Positions 42,745-55,339 of a stretch of 64,000 nt of DNA are shown here, in pieces. Position 1 is the first letter of the stretch; every line of letters begins with the position of its first letter. This DNA is from Triangularia verruculosa (Eukaryota > Ascomycota > Sordariomycetes > Sordariales > Podosporaceae). The position numbers and the translations under genes were made by a program. The notes beneath the pieces were generated by a model. The model had not been told where the DNA came from. It was given only the letters and a program-made list of their open reading frames with translations, and did not search any database. The stretch is taken from the NCBI GenBank assembly GCA_033296885.1, contig MU863935.1, forward strand, positions 153,321 through 217,320. The letters run 5' to 3'.

Positions 42745-45083
42745 TTACGGGTGATCTTTACATCTTCCGGCCGGAAAGCTTGCCAGAGGGCCTTATTCCG
42801 CTGTGCCTCCTTAGCCGCGATATACTTAGTGAGTTCGCAACCTGGCCCTCGGTTTTTAGAATCTTTGAGTATTTTATCTTTTTTTTATCTTAGGGTTAAA
42901 TGATGTGGAAGTCTTAAAGTGCTTATACATTGCAAAGGAAAAATATCGATCATTTCGATTTAAAAACTTGAGGAGTTCGAACTTCCGTTTTCTCCTGGAA
43001 AGAATCATACAACAAGAGTATATCGTATATGTAAGTTATTAAACTAGGTACTAAGGCAATATGTATAAACGTTAAATATATCAACTGGTATAGATATTTT
43101 CTCGATTCGTGAAAATTATTATATGAGTGTGTGTGTGTGTCCCATTTAACGCCGAAGGCGGTGGTTGCGCAGCAACCCCTCCTTGGGAAAACCATTATAT
43201 GAGAATGAGCCTAATGCTCCTCAAGATATCGTTTTTTTTAGAAATCGGCCGAGAGTGCAAACTACCTAGGTATGCTCACCGAGCTGTCCGGGACACGGTC
43301 CCTACTTCCTCGGACCCGACCTGGGCCGAAAGGGCAAGCAGTCGGCCTGGATCGTCACTGACTCGGCGTGTTCAGGAAGGAGCGGGCAAGGTGCATTGTC
43401 ACTGAAGGTGGCCTAGGCTGTTAATTAGAGTGGAATCAATATCTCGACTTAGATGCCCATATGTCATCATTGGGTTCTTGGAGGCCCGCCGAATGATTTC
43501 GGTAGAGTTTGTGCAATGATCGGACTGTTTCGGTTGCCCGAATGTTGTCAGTTAGGCATCAGCAAGGACTCACACGGGCAGTGGAGCTCTTTGTAAGTTA
43601 GGAGGTTGAAAGGAAGGAGCGAGCGTTTGTCAATACTTTCAACCTAGAAGGAACACCACAACCTGACCGACCTAGCTGTCGGCCATCTGTGACCGTGGCC
43701 TGTGACCCACTTTCAGCTGTGGTCTGTCTTGGTCGATGATGTTGTCATTGCGCAACCGCCGACAACAACGAATCTGAGAGCCTAACTAGGTGTCTGCCGT
43801 TGCAGCATATCCGAGTCACATGTTTTTGATGCTGGCCTCGACTCACCTTTCGGCTGCGACCACTTGATGAGCAGTTAGGTTCAGTTCTTGAGGCCCCCAA
43901 ATTCGTACGCTTCTCCAGGTTAGCTAAAAACACTTCAGCTGCTGTGAATAAGGTACCTATGCATGCAACTTCCAGGTTGTTATGGCAGCTTGCATGGGCA
44001 GATGGGTATGCAACTACCAATTACCCATCACCCTCCATTGTGAGAACCGAACCGTCAATATCAACGTTGATGACCGAGCTCTCCCAGCTACCGATTTTTC
44101 GAAGGACTGTAGTTCTGCTGGAACCCTTGAAACAGAGCTGAGTCGCAAGCCACACAGGATCGAAGGCAGCAAGATATTGTATCAGGGACGAGGGGCTGGT
44201 AGGCGGTGCCATCTGATAGTGGACCGGCAAGTGGGTAATGGACCGCCATCTCTATGACTACCATGTCCTATGAATACGCCTTGCACGCGACGGGAGCCAC
44301 ATTCAACGGTAGCCAAGTGATAAAGGTGTGGTAGGTCAATTGGGATCTAGTTCGGTAGTGCTCCCGGCGCCGCGTGGCGTGTGGAGAGTTGGAGGATTGG
44401 CTCGCCTGGCGGGGTTAGCGGCAAGGGACCAACTGTCTTGTCCACAACAAGGACTCAAAGGACTGACCCTACGCTTCATCAACATGCGTCCCCCCACGGA
44501 CAATAACAATTCAGGTGTTTTTTTTTCATCGCACAGGCGCACTGCAGTAAGACATCCACCGCTGCAACATCGCTAGCATTTCAGGATGTGGATTTTTTTT
44601 TGGCCAGTTTCAGAGAGCCTGGGCGCAAGCAGCCACCACTTGAGCCACTATCTCCGTGCCTTCGACCATGGCTGCAAATAGTTTAGCACAGCACACGTGT
44701 GGGCCACAAACCTCGGACTTGTCAATACATTGCCCCTTTCGACTTATACGGACCGCAATTGACTGGCAAAGCCTTAATTGGATACCTCGGACTCAAGCCT
44801 CGATTACACATATTTTTCAACGAGCCTAAGGTCTAAGGACTCTAACCAATTACGGGACCATGGTCCTATCCTGGTCTCGGTCCCGACTCGCCTTTGACAG
44901 CACAAGTCATGAGTCTTCACAATCACCTGGAAGAATACAAGGTGAGGATACCGGACAGATCCATCTCCAGGCAACGGTATTTCAACATCGCATCCGCGCA
45001 GTCGGCTACATCGGCCTTCCCAAGAAACATCTCGATATAAAGCCATGGATCCTCAACAGTCTCAACGGCTATCATCGACAGCA
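42745..45083. other. Gene-poor intergenic region
   Basis: About 2.3 kb without a supported gene. It begins AT-rich (42850-43150) and holds a (GT)7 run at 43127-43140. The longest frames are below 100 codons and show no features. Confidence 0.45.
43127..43140 (+). repeat. (GT)7 microsatellite
   Basis: Seven GT units in AT-rich intergenic DNA. Confidence 0.85.
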
Positions 45084-45110
45084 AGCAGCAACAGCAACAG
45101 CAACAGCAAC
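45084..45110 (+). repeat. CAG/CAA trinucleotide repeat
   Basis: AGCAGCAACAGCAACAGCAA-type triplets; in the leader of the Ser/Gly-rich gene, or coding for Ser-Asn repeats if the upstream ATG at 45045 is used. Confidence 0.8.
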
Positions 45111-45221
45111 CGACCTTCTCATCTTCGGCCAACTCCAGCTTTCACTCAGCTCACAAGTCATCGACTTTACACTTCACCAACCTCGCCACTTCCCAGCCAA
45201 ATCACCTTTCAGCTCACCAAA

Positions 45222-45458
45222 ATGTCTGGCAGCGACAGCTCAAGCACCAAGTGGGACGACATCCTCAAGCATGGTTCCGCCCTCAGTATCGTCAGACCCG
45301 ATGTCGTCTTCACTCCATATGGCGGCGGTTCCAGCTCCGGCAGTTCAAATTCCGGAGGGTCCTCTTCAAACTCCTCTGGCGGTTCCTCATCTGGAGGGGT
45401 GAGTTTTTGTGATATCGACATGCGTGTTTTACCATTGCTAACGTGATGTCAGAAATAA
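45222..45458 (+). CDS. Small Ser/Gly-rich protein, 60 residues
   Basis: ATG at 45222 sits in a near-ideal fungal context (ACCAAAATGTCT). Exon 1 (45222-45398) and exon 2 (45453-45458) are separated by a 54-nt intron with GTGAGT donor, TTGCTAAC branch and CAG acceptor; the coding part of exon 2 is only Lys plus stop. The protein begins MSGSDSSSTKWDDILKHGSA, then LSIVRPDVVFTPYGGG, then a Gly/Ser tail ending in Lys. The first half looks conserved and folded, the tail disordered. An in-frame ATG at 45045 would add 59 Ser/Pro/Gln-rich residues. No known family; cytosolic, no signal peptide. Reading through the intron would give a different tail, so the splice call matters. Confidence 0.55.
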
Positions 45459-48400
45459 ACATCCCACAAGTCAACACTTACACAACGGTTGAACGCACAC
45501 TCGTTTACAGCATTTTTCTTTTCTTTTTTCAGTAATCACGGCATAGCGACTTTGCATGATTGATAGATCATAGACGGTTCCCGATCAGTCGGGGGGAACT
45601 TTGGCATTGAAGTTACACACGCCGGTTGGCTGGATCAACTGGGCGGCGGCCTTCACAGGCATGATTGATGGACAGATGATGGGTTACATGATTTGCATGG
45701 TGGAGGACAGCATGGATGAGGGACGGCAACATTTTTCACACTTTCTTAGAGTTTACTTCGCTTCTCTGCTTTCTATTTTTCACAATTGAATCGCGCGATT
45801 CCAATTTACCAAGTCTTTGCTTGTTGATCATGATTTCTGTGACATATTCTAGGTGGGTATGGTCTGGATTGTCTCGGGTAGATCTCCATGTAAATCCTTT
45901 GACTAGGTATCAGGGTAGCAACCGCAGGATTAGACTTTGTACGTAGCGAAAATCCTGCCGTGCTACCGTTTCGTTGACATGAATCATGGATTCACAAGAC
46001 CACAAGGTGGAATCCTATTGTGACACACCATTGTGCCTAGAGAGGAATCGGTAAATACAAACTAGAATTTGCTATGATACTCGCTAGTTTGGAGCTGGTT
46101 ACATGGCAACTTGGACGAACGCAGATGGCGAACCTGTCATCATCATTCATCATGAATCATGCTGGACCCCACTTGATGTGATGTTGACAAGCTGAGACCC
46201 GAGACAACGGCACGGCATGCATGGCGTAGCGGTATTCGGCAGTCGGGACAACCCTCTTCCCCGGGAAATATTTGTGTCCAAAAAAGGAAACATCTTTCGA
46301 GGCTTGCTGGGTTCTTGCCAGGGCGGAGAGAGCAACTCAGTGAGTGAGTAAGTGTCTCATGCCAAGCCCACCAATGCCTCAGCTCAGGTACCTGCCAAAG
46401 GAAGTCTTTAAGGTTTTGCTGTGCCTCAGCGTGGCGAACCTGGCCGCCAACAGATACGCCGCATCTTAACGGTCTTTGACGACCTGATTTGCTGGAAAAT
46501 GGCCAGACTGGGGATTTAGGAGCGGGAGGATTTGGGTTATGCAAGCCAAGAGGTGAATCGAGGGTGAAATCTGCCTTACTGCGCGCTAGTGAGTTCTATG
46601 GAGAACTTGAGGTTGCGGTAGGAATTGAAGGACTCGTTTGTCGACTGCACTGTACGAACGGAGGGGTTCAATTGGTTGGGATAAGCGCGCTAATCGCTGC
46701 CGCTGCTGCGAAGGAGGGACAGTTTAGGAAGGACTTTATGGTGTTCTTGATCCGAATACACCGACACAGCTGCGTACAGACGTATGCAGATGCGTTATTC
46801 CTTACTGTTTGGTGTTCCTCTCCCGTGGTTCCGGCACCCAGTTGGGGGCGATCAGCCAGCCCTATGGGTGGAACCTGAGTCGATTTGCGGAAACGGCCAG
46901 TGATGGGGGACGGGATTCGCAACCCGACGAGGCGCAACCAGAAAAAGGGAAGCTAAAAAAAACATGCGGCCCCACGGCGCTGAATGTTTCCAGAAGAGAT
47001 GGGTCTACATACTGGCCACATTTAGCCGGACGGGCCGGTCTAGGCTTCCAGATTGTTGGATTGCAATTGCACCGCCGATGCGGAGGTGGGTGGGTCTACT
47101 TGCGGGTGCAAACGAGCAGTGGAACACGGCCCCACAGCAGCGACTGACGACGTCGGACGGGCCGCGCTTGGCCGGATCAGGGTGTCAAGTCGGTGGCTTG
47201 ATGAGATAAGCATGACAAGGATCAGTTTTTGTGTTGACTTACATTATCTTCTCTGCTTCAAAACGCACAATGTGATGGCTCACCACCCTGATGTCATATA
47301 GACAACGGGGGCATACAGTTTGCTGTGAGCCGCGGGGAATGCCTTATCTACTTCTGTCGCCTGAATCTCCCGGTTTTGGTTATTATCGAGGGCGGCAAGA
47401 AAAGCAAGGCAGCCAATTGCACTGGCAATGTCGACCGAAGAGTGTGGTCGAAAGTTGCCGAAGAGCAAACGTGCAGCTTGTAGGACCCCAGGTATCATCC
47501 AATCAAAAGCATGTTTCCCCTTCAGTGGAGGTGCAAGAGAGCTGCGTTTGGGAGCTCTGGTGAGGGGTTGAAGCGGACTTTAAATCAGGCGTCTCTCCAC
47601 GTCAAACTGCTTTGCTCTACTTCTCCCTTTTCATTCCATCAACCTTTACACTCAACATTTTGCGAGGAGCCAGTGATGGCCCTGGGTAGCAGCACTAGCT
47701 CAATTTTCATGTCGCGCATGTCTTCATTGACGTGCACACATGAGTGTTGTGGGCCCACCATCACTGGCTCCGGGGATTCTCTGAGGGTCACGCTCTTCAA
47801 CTTTCCCAGTTTGTGCCTTCCCTCTGCATTGGCCGAAGAACCGTCAGTCCGCCTACCCACAGTGTAGACACCGAGACAACTTGCTAACTTGCTCGCAGAC
47901 TTTGTTTTGTTGGCTTCTTCGTATCCTTCTGCCGGAAAACTGCACCTTCGATGGACTCTTCTGGGTGCCACCTCAACAGCCGAGTTCGTCGAGATCACTT
48001 GGAGGCTGCTCGCCAAGCCACTGCGCTTTCGCAAGCAACCAGAAGCCTTGTTTTCTGCAAACGGATCTTCGGGTGTTCATGTGGGCATCCAGAAGCCAAC
48101 ACGGCGTGCAAAGGGTTTTCGGGGGTACTATATTGCCATCTTTGACAAAGACAGAGAGAAGTTGGTGGAGGACAATACACCATGCTATCGCGCGATGCGG
48201 GTACGTTGCTGGGTCTCAAGAAGTCTGGACAGTTGATGCTGATGCCAAAATGTTTAGTATTGAAGAAGGCCGTCCGCCTCTGGCTTTCTTCAATCCTTCA
48301 TCGTCCGGAATCCCAGATTGTACGGACCTGGAGCACAGTCGCTAAAAGGCACCGACCGTTAATCCGTAAACCTCGGAAAGCGAAACATCACGAACACGAT

Positions 48401-48474
48401 CGCCAAAACACAGCAAAACTTGAACAACCAACAGCGTAACATACACTACAGGCCTCTGTGCCTCGAATGCCAAA
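45459..48474. other. Gene-poor region with one coding-like frame
   Basis: About 3 kb. The only stretch that looks protein-like is plus-strand 47889-48236, with EFVEITWRLLAKPLRFRKQP and FRGYYIAIFDKDREKLVED, but it has no ATG at its start, and the sites that might link it to flanking exons do not keep phase convincingly. It could be an exon of an unresolved gene or chance. Nothing else recognised. Confidence 0.35.
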
Positions 48475-49449
48475 ATGGGCACCCATCATTACACGCAGAG
48501 CGATGATCCCTTCCCTTGGCCGGGATTGGATGACTCGAGTATCTTTGGACTCGGTACGGGTGAGGTCTTCCTCGATGGAAATCAGCTACCATTCCTTGGG
48601 GAAACCCATGATCATCAGCAATCAGCTCAGGGGTCAGACGAGACACAAGATCCATGGAGCGGCAACGAAGCATTCGTCAATGGTTCCGAGTTCTTCTACA
48701 CGGCTACTGACTCCAACCCTTTTTCTGAGTCGGACTTCCAACTTTTTTCTTGCTTGGAATTTGGGCCTACATCAGACTTGGGCTTCGGGCCTCTTCCTGA
48801 GCTGGACTTCGACATGGCCACCACTGATAACTCAACGCCGACCAACACAGCGTCTACCTGGACACCTCTGGGGTTGTCAGCGTCTCCTGGAACTAATCCA
48901 TCAGTAGCAGCATCAGATATCTCGTGTTCCTCGCCAAGCCAGTTGGCAGCACCTGTGCCATATCCACTGCCAATTGCTCCAAGACCCATTGCTCCAGCCC
49001 CTCACCACACTATCAAGTTCCCACATGATCAAGTGGATCAACAAACCTTACAAGGTCGACGGGAGTCAGCCGTGACTACAGTTTCTCATGACCAAGAACA
49101 GCCGCCTGTGTTGGGCGTCGCCCGACCACGCGGTAGTCGCTCTATGCCTGCGTAAGACAACTTCCACCGCGATTGATTCTATCCCATAATTGCTTGCTAA
49201 CACACTTTCAACAGGCGAGAGCGCCGAAAGATCGCGAAGCCTGAAAAATGCCAAGTGTGTGGCAAGGGGCATACGTATCAAGCCCTGTTGAATAGACACA
49301 TCGAAGCGCATCACAAGAATGAGGCCCATCTGTTCGGTGTATCAATCGAAAGGACTCCTTGTCCCAAACCAGGATGTTCTCAGTCGTTTGCCAACACCAG
49401 GCCAGATCATCTTTCGCGACACATCAAGAGGAAGCACAAGGGACCATGA
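48475..49449 (+). CDS. C2H2 zinc finger protein
   Basis: Exons 48475-49151 and 49215-49449 (63-nt intron, GTAAGA...ACAG) give 303 residues. The start has a good context (CCAAAATGGGC). The first 220 residues are acidic, rich in Ser, Pro, Phe and Asp (FGPLPELDFDMATTDNS), typical of an activation region. The second exon carries two zinc fingers near the C terminus: CQVCGKGHTYQALLNRHIEA with its second His in AHH, and CPKPGCSQSFANTRPDHLSR followed by HIKRKH. A basic segment (RERRKIAKPEK) precedes them. Likely a nuclear DNA-binding regulator; targets unknown. The nearest neighbours downstream are secreted oxidase and lyase genes, with no proof of a regulatory link. Confidence 0.82.
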
Positions 49450-50943
49450 CAATGAGGACAACTTCCGCGGGGACCAAGTTGCTAAACGACATCTTTTTTT
49501 CTGTGCACGTACACGACTGCTTGTCTTTAGGTTTTCTATTTTGTTTGCAAGTTTCACAGCAGATGTTTCACAAGAGGGGGTAGGGCCGGGATGGTGGGAT
49601 GGTGGTTCCAATACCTCAACAGCCGACGCGAGGCTCAACTGCGAAAGGCTTGGGCGATGGAACAGCCAGAACTTCTGGAACTTTCTGGGACTTTGAAGAG
49701 AGAGTGATGAGTTCCAGCGGCTGCGCTCTGATAGAGGCGGGGACGCAGTTTGTGCTTCAGACATCACTCTTTTCGCTTTACGGCATCTTCGTCTTGGGGC
49801 TGAGGGGAAGAACAGGTATTTTGAGACACTATATCTTTTATCTACGTACTACGTTGATGCAGTGTAATGAATGACGATCTGTTACAGACATGCTTGTGAC
49901 TCTTTAGGCACGTGGTGGGCATAAATCCGAGGGCAAGGTGGCCAAGGCAAGAATCCGCCTTTCTTGTCACACTCTTGCCAATGACAGAGCATTCAGTTCC
50001 ATCAGTCCGAGCGAGACCTCGTACACGACACAAGGCCGGCCTACAAAGAACTGCTGTCATGGCCACAAGTTCTTGATGATGCGATAAGGCGTACCGGTTA
50101 TCGTTCCCGGCAACTGACGGGCATTACGCCGCTCAAGGTCGCATTGTTGCTGATATCGGGAAGCATGCACCCCTCCATTACCTTGGAGCAGAGGTACCAA
50201 CCGCCCGGACGCACTCGGATCGTGTGCGAGGAGTCGCTCCGACTGAGTCACCACAGCTTGTTGATTTCATCTACAGATAAAAAGAGAAAGGTCGATCACG
50301 AGCGGAACGGGCAGTCGGATCTAGGTAGCCTCGATCGAACAAAGTCGAGGCTTTCTTGCCTAAACTGAACGAGCAAAGGAATCCACCTCCAGCTGAAATC
50401 TCCTTTTCTGCACGTAAGAACTCGTGTGCAACGCTGCGGGCGTAAATCTTTTCCGATATCCAATAGCAGCCGTTCCCGCGCAGCATCGACCCGCCCGAAC
50501 CGAGCATTGGACCTGCATTATGGCTCATTACAGCAAGTGCTCTCCCATGGTCGGAATAGGACCAACACCCCCGTAAACTCCGCTCAATTATGAGAGTTCC
50601 ATCGGTCGGGTACTTTTGTGGTGGAGGGAGCAACCTTCGATAACCGCCCTCGTTGCTCAAAGAAAAAAAGACTGGAAGTTATGATCTAGCACCGGCCGTA
50701 CGAGCAAGGAATGAGTGATCTTGCCACAAGATCACACGGTTACCTTTGTTCATCTAGAGCTTGCTGATGCCTCCATCGGGGACGGCCTCCAACGGCAACA
50801 GCCATATAAGGGCCATCTTTGCCCGTTCGAAGGTGATTCTACCCTTCATTATCCTCCACCTCGCCAGTGGGATCCTAGCGAACGACCTGGTGGCCGAGAC
50901 GTATCCAGAACAGCCATTCCCTGTCGAGCAACACCCTTTCAAA
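49450..50943. other. Gene-poor intergenic region
   Basis: About 1.5 kb with no supported gene. The distal part is the promoter of the FAD oxidase gene, with a TATAAG at 50805-50810, 134 bases before its start codon. Confidence 0.45.
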
Positions 50944-52834
50944 ATGGTTTCCCGCCAGCTCTTTACGACCACTGCTCTGTCGCTACTTGCCCCGATTGTT
51001 ACCGCGCATTCATTCAATGGCACCGACGGCAGCAACTGCAAGAACATTCCGGGAGACAGCCAGTGGCCGGGAGACTCTGACTGGTCGGCGCTGAACGACA
51101 CTGTCGGGGGCCGCTTGATCGCCTCTGTGCCTTTGGCTGCTGTGTGTCACCATGAACCGTTCAATCTCTACGATGAGGAGAAGTGTAGGGCGGTGAAGGA
51201 GGGTTGGGATAGGCCTGAGACTCAGTGAGTTGATATTCCAGTTTGATCTGGTTTCATGCGCTAACAAGAACAGTTTTGCCGAGCCCGTTGAGTTCAATGC
51301 ACCCATCTTTCAGAACGAATCCTGTGATCCCTTTACATCGGCGGACCAGAAATGTGATCTGGGCAACTACGTTAGCTATGCCGTCAACCTCACCACTGAC
51401 ACGGCCGCCGACGATGTCAAGGCCGGTCTCGACTTCGCCACCAAGCACAACCTCCGCGTCGTCATCAAGAATACCGGCCACGACTACCTCGGCAAATCCA
51501 CCGGCAAGGGCGCTCTGTCATTCTGGACTCACAACCTGAAGGACATATCCGTGATCGACAACTACGCCAGCGATGACTACAATGGCCCGGCTGTCAAGAT
51601 TGGAGCTGGCGTTCAAGGGTTTGATGTTCTCACTCCTCTCAAGGATAAGGGCCATGTTATGCTGTCCGGTTCCTGCCCTACGGTTGGCATCGCTGGTGGG
51701 TACACCCAGGGCGGAGGACACTCAATTTTGAGCAGCAAGTACGGCCTGTCCGCCGACAATGTTCTTGAGTGGGAAGTGGTGACGGCTAATGGTACACTTG
51801 TCACTGCTACTCCGAAGGACAATCAAGACCTCTACTTTGCGCTTTCTGGTGGCGGCGGCGGCACCTTTGGTGTGGTCCTCAGCATGACGACGAGGATCTT
51901 CCCAGACAGCAAGATGGGAGGTGCGAACAACTTCACTTTTGCCGCCGCTTCCGACAAGGAGGAGGACGTGAACACCTTTTGGGACGCTGTGGGCTCGCTG
52001 CAAAACTTGTCGATCCCATTTGTCGATGCAGGCAACAGCTTGGTGTATCTCATTTATGCCTGGCCAGACAAGAATGTGCCCGCTCTCACGACATTCAGTG
52101 TCACCATCCCCGACTGCGACACAACGGATTGTGTGGACACTGCAATGAAGCCTTTTACCGATGACTTGACGCAGAGGGGCATCAAGTACGAGTACTCTGC
52201 CAAGGTTTCCGATTCGTTCTCAGATCACTACAACGCGTCGTTTGGGCCGCTACCGTACGGCTGGTATCCTGTCTCGCAGGTGACTGGTGGTCGGTTGCTG
52301 CCCCGCGCTGTGGTGTCTGACGAGACCATGGGGAAGAACTTGACAGCCACGATGAAGATGGCGATTCAGGAGCAGGGCTTCAGCTTTGGCTGTGTGGCGT
52401 CTAATGCGAAGGTTGGTTTGCGGGAGGGGGTGGTGTCTTCTGTGAACCCAGCTTGGAGAGATGCTATGGCCTTCTGTCTGGCTGTGGGGAAGTGGGACTA
52501 CTCGATTGACAGAGAGGAGATGATGACAATGCAGACGAGCTTGACCGAGGTGGTGCAGCCTGCTCTCGATGCGGCGACGCCGGGCGGCGGATGTTATTTG
52601 AACGAGGCGAACTTTGAGCACCCGAATTGGCAGGCGGAGTTTTATGGGCTGGACAATTACAAGAATCTGAGAAATGTGAAGGATAAGTGGGATGCTAATG
52701 GGGTGTTTTACGCAAAGACGGCGGTGGGTAGTGAGGATTGGGAGACTGATGGTGATGGAAGGGTTTGCAAGAAGCAGACCTCTTCTTGGGCGATGAAGAA
52801 AGGCCCAGGGGCCTTCAGGGGTAAAGGTTGGTGA
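50944..52834 (+). CDS. Secreted FAD-linked oxidase, berberine-bridge type
   Basis: Exons 50944-51224 and 51274-52834 (49-nt intron) give 613 residues. A signal peptide opens the protein (MVSRQLFTTTALSLLAPIVT). The PCMH-type FAD-binding domain has NTGH163-DYLGKSTG and GSC228-PTVGIAGGYTQGGGHS, the His and Cys that together bind FAD covalently in bicovalent oxidases. The substrate domain follows, and near the C terminus NYKNLRNVKDKWDANGVFYA is the BBE motif that closes the fold. Many Asn-x-Ser/Thr sites and paired Cys fit secretion. Such enzymes oxidise alcohols, sugars or secondary metabolites with O2, releasing hydrogen peroxide. Substrate not predictable. Together with the small secreted protein and pectate lyase it forms a run of secreted functions. 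Confidence 0.93.
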
Positions 52835-53344
52835 GATGCTCAGGTCAGCTAAAAAGGGAGTGTTAACGCCGGATAGTTTGGACATTTTGGTCCTTCTTTG
52901 AGAGAAATGCCAGTTGATGTTGCATTAGATGTTTAGTATTTTCGGTGAGAGGAGGTTGACCGTTGTCGGTTTGTTGTATCATGAGACTTGACAATGGTTG
53001 CACTACCCAAAGAATATGAGACGGAATAGGGATAGCATGAGCGCTATTGCTGACTGCATGAACATCTACATTTGCGAAGCGAGTCCTATTGGCGAACAAA
53101 TAAACATACGGCCGTCATCGTGAAGACATTAGTTTGGGTCCGAGATCCTCTAGAGCTTCAGAGTGCGAGGTGGCAGGGGACAGGGACTAGGTCGGCGAAG
53201 AGTACACAGCCATCCCCGCGGAGGTCAAGGCGCCTCAAGTTCAAGTATAAAAGCTCGATCACGTCTTCACTTGGAACTCTTTCATCATCAGCCCTTTCGA
53301 ACAATCTACTCAAGCATCAAAGACTACCAAGACAACCAGCAACC
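52835..53344. other. Intergenic region
   Basis: 3' flank of the oxidase and promoter of the small secreted protein, with the TATA box listed separately. No further feature. Confidence 0.45.
53246..53253 (+). promoter_or_regulatory. TATA box of the small secreted protein gene
   Basis: TATAAAAG, a full TATA match, 92 bases before the start codon. A strong TATA box fits a gene with high or inducible expression. Confidence 0.55.
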
Positions 53345-53718
53345 ATGAAGTTCACCGCCACCCTTCTCCTCGCCCTCACGGCTCTTGTCTCTGCGGCTCC
53401 TCAGCTCAACGGCGAGCTTGACTCTCGTCAGACCTGCATCTACGACTGCGGCTGCTCCTCTGGCAGCGGCGAGCCCTCTCCCCCCCCTGACACGGCCACC
53501 TGCTGCGCGTCCGTTGGTGGGACTTTGGGCAACGGCGGCACCGTAAGTATTTTGTTTGATGTTTCTGGAAGAGACAAGCTTCATGATGCTGACAAAACCG
53601 GCGACGATAGCTCTGCAACGGCCTCACCTTTGCCCAGGGCACTTCTTATGCCAGGTGCTGCGCCTCCCCTGGTTTTGTCTGCTTTGCTCCGAGGGGCTGC
53701 ACCCCTGTTACTGTTTAA
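53345..53718 (+). CDS. Small secreted cysteine-rich protein
   Basis: Exons 53345-53542 and 53611-53718 (68-nt intron, GTAAGT...ATAG) give 101 residues. The signal peptide is MKFTATLLLALTALVSAAPQ. The mature part has ten cysteines: TCIYDCGCSSG, ATCCASVGG, LCNG, ARCCASPGFVCFAPRGC. The context ACCATGAAG and upstream TATA box support the start. Such proteins are typical of fungal secretomes and are stabilised by disulfides; some act as effectors or antimicrobials, but nothing in this sequence decides that. I do not recognise a named family. Confidence 0.8.
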
Positions 53719-53878
53719 GTTGTGGATTTGAGAGGGGAGAGAGAAAGGGGGTAGGAGTAGCAAGGGATGGTCACGGTTTGTTGGGGTAGGTGGAAGGGAA
53801 GGGACTGTAGAGATTGTGACTGTTTTGGCAAATATATACTACTTTGACTCGTCGCGTCTTTTCTTGACACTGTGCTAC
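53719..53878. other. Convergent intergenic region
   Basis: 160 bases between the stop codons of the small secreted protein and the pectate lyase gene; carries both 3' ends. Confidence 0.4.
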
Positions 53879-55339
53879 CTAAGGGATAGCTGAGGAGCTC
53901 GGTTCTGCAGTTTCCGACTGGATTGGCTCGACGGGTTTGACGGAAGTGGTTGGGTCCTCTGTGAGCTCAGTGGCTGTTATCGAAGACTCGGCGGTTGTTG
54001 GGACATCGGGTGTTGTAAGAACTGTCGTTGTTGACTCAGGTTCAGTTGTAAGGAGCTCAACTGAGGTGGTGGAAATGGAAGTGGCTGTGGGTGAGACACT
54101 TGGGACGGTCGTGGTGGTGATGGATGTTGCTGTAGCCGAGGTGATTGTAACCAGAGTGCTCGTAATCGAAGCTAGAGTAGTCGTAGAAGTCGTGGATGAA
54201 ATCGTCGATGTTGGCTCCGGTTTTACAGGCACAGGCACAGTGACGTTCAGCCGCGCTCCAGCTTGTCCTGGTACAGCGTTAAGCACCTTGCCACTTCCCA
54301 GCAGTGTGTACCCGTATGGAATCTTCTGCTTTGTCAAGCTTCCAGCCGGTGCATTGCTAGTAGCTCTCCCAAGAACATTGTCCTCCAATCTTGCATATCC
54401 AACTTCCTTTGAGTCTTTGCTCGTCACTGCCGTAGTAACATTCAGGAAGTAATTCGATTCAACCAAGACCTGAGCCGACATGCGGGTGTTGATTGCGCTT
54501 CCTACGCTCTCGTACAGGTTATTGAAGATGTGTGCCGTTCCGAAACGGATGAGAGGGGCGCGGGAGTTGATATTGCGGAAATAATTGTTGGCGTAGGTGA
54601 TGCGAAGCTTGCCGGAGTCTTGAGCGGCGTTGGAATCGGAATGCCCGACCAAGGTTGTTTTCCAGTGGTCGTGGAAGTAGGTACTTTCATAGGTAATCAG
54701 CCTACTTGCATTTCTACGTCATGGTCAGGGGACTCGTGGGCTTACTGAGAGACTGTGATGAAATCAGAGCCGTGGGAAGCATCGACTAGGCCATCGTAGT
54801 AATCCTTGTCTGCAACGAGGGCGGAGAAGAATTCGCAGTGGTCGATCCAGATGTTGGTGCTGCTGTCGATCTTGACAGCGTCTTCTGCTAGACTTGCCAC
54901 GACGTGAGAGGAGACGAGGTTGCGGATGATGACGTTCTTTTGATGGCGTATAAGGAGGCCGATTCCGTGGAGTGATGACCCGGGAAGACCGATGATGCTT
55001 TTGTTGCTTCCCACTCTGACCTTGGCGGCTCCGGTGATGGCTCCTTTGATGAGGATTATGGCAGGACTAAGGTTTGTTTCCGAGACAGCGGCAGTGAGCT
55101 CGGCGAGGGTGGTGACGGTTGTTGCGTTGGCGCCGAGGCCACCGGTTGTGCTGAGAAATGTTAGTGACTGCTTATAGGAATCGGGGTAAACAAACTTACC
55201 CGCCGTTCAGGGTTGCAAAGCCAATGTTTACTACGTCAGTCGTGTTTGCGCTTTTCAGGGGCTGCTGTCTTTTGTGAAAAGTTGGCGAAGTGGTTGCCAA
55301 CGTGACTGACAACAGGATGGCAAATGCTGAGAATCTCAT
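53879..55339 (-). pseudogene. Pectate lyase (PL1), frameshifted in this sequence
   Basis: Exon 1 (55339-55200) has a signal peptide (MRFSAFAILLSVTLATTSP). Exon 2 (55150-54746) has the PL1 fold: SIIGLPGSSLHGIGLLIR, then KNVIIRNL and the calcium/active-site region NIWIDHCEFFS. Exon 3 starts at 54684 and reads TYFHDHWK, but then a run of five A on the minus strand (about 54657-54661) puts the next conserved block, LVGHSDSNAAQDSGKL, into another frame. Removing one base in 54650-54661 would restore it. Downstream, VTYANNYF-like ITYANNYFRNINSRAP is intact, followed by an unusual Thr/Ser-rich tail of about 110 residues. Either the gene is dead, or this is a sequencing error in a homopolymer. PL1 enzymes cleave pectate outside the cell. 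Confidence 0.75.

Noticed and set aside
47889..48236. Protein-like frame with FRGYYIAIFDKDREKLVED
   Set aside because: No start codon, no in-phase partner exon with convincing splice sites; kept only as a note in the intergenic entry.
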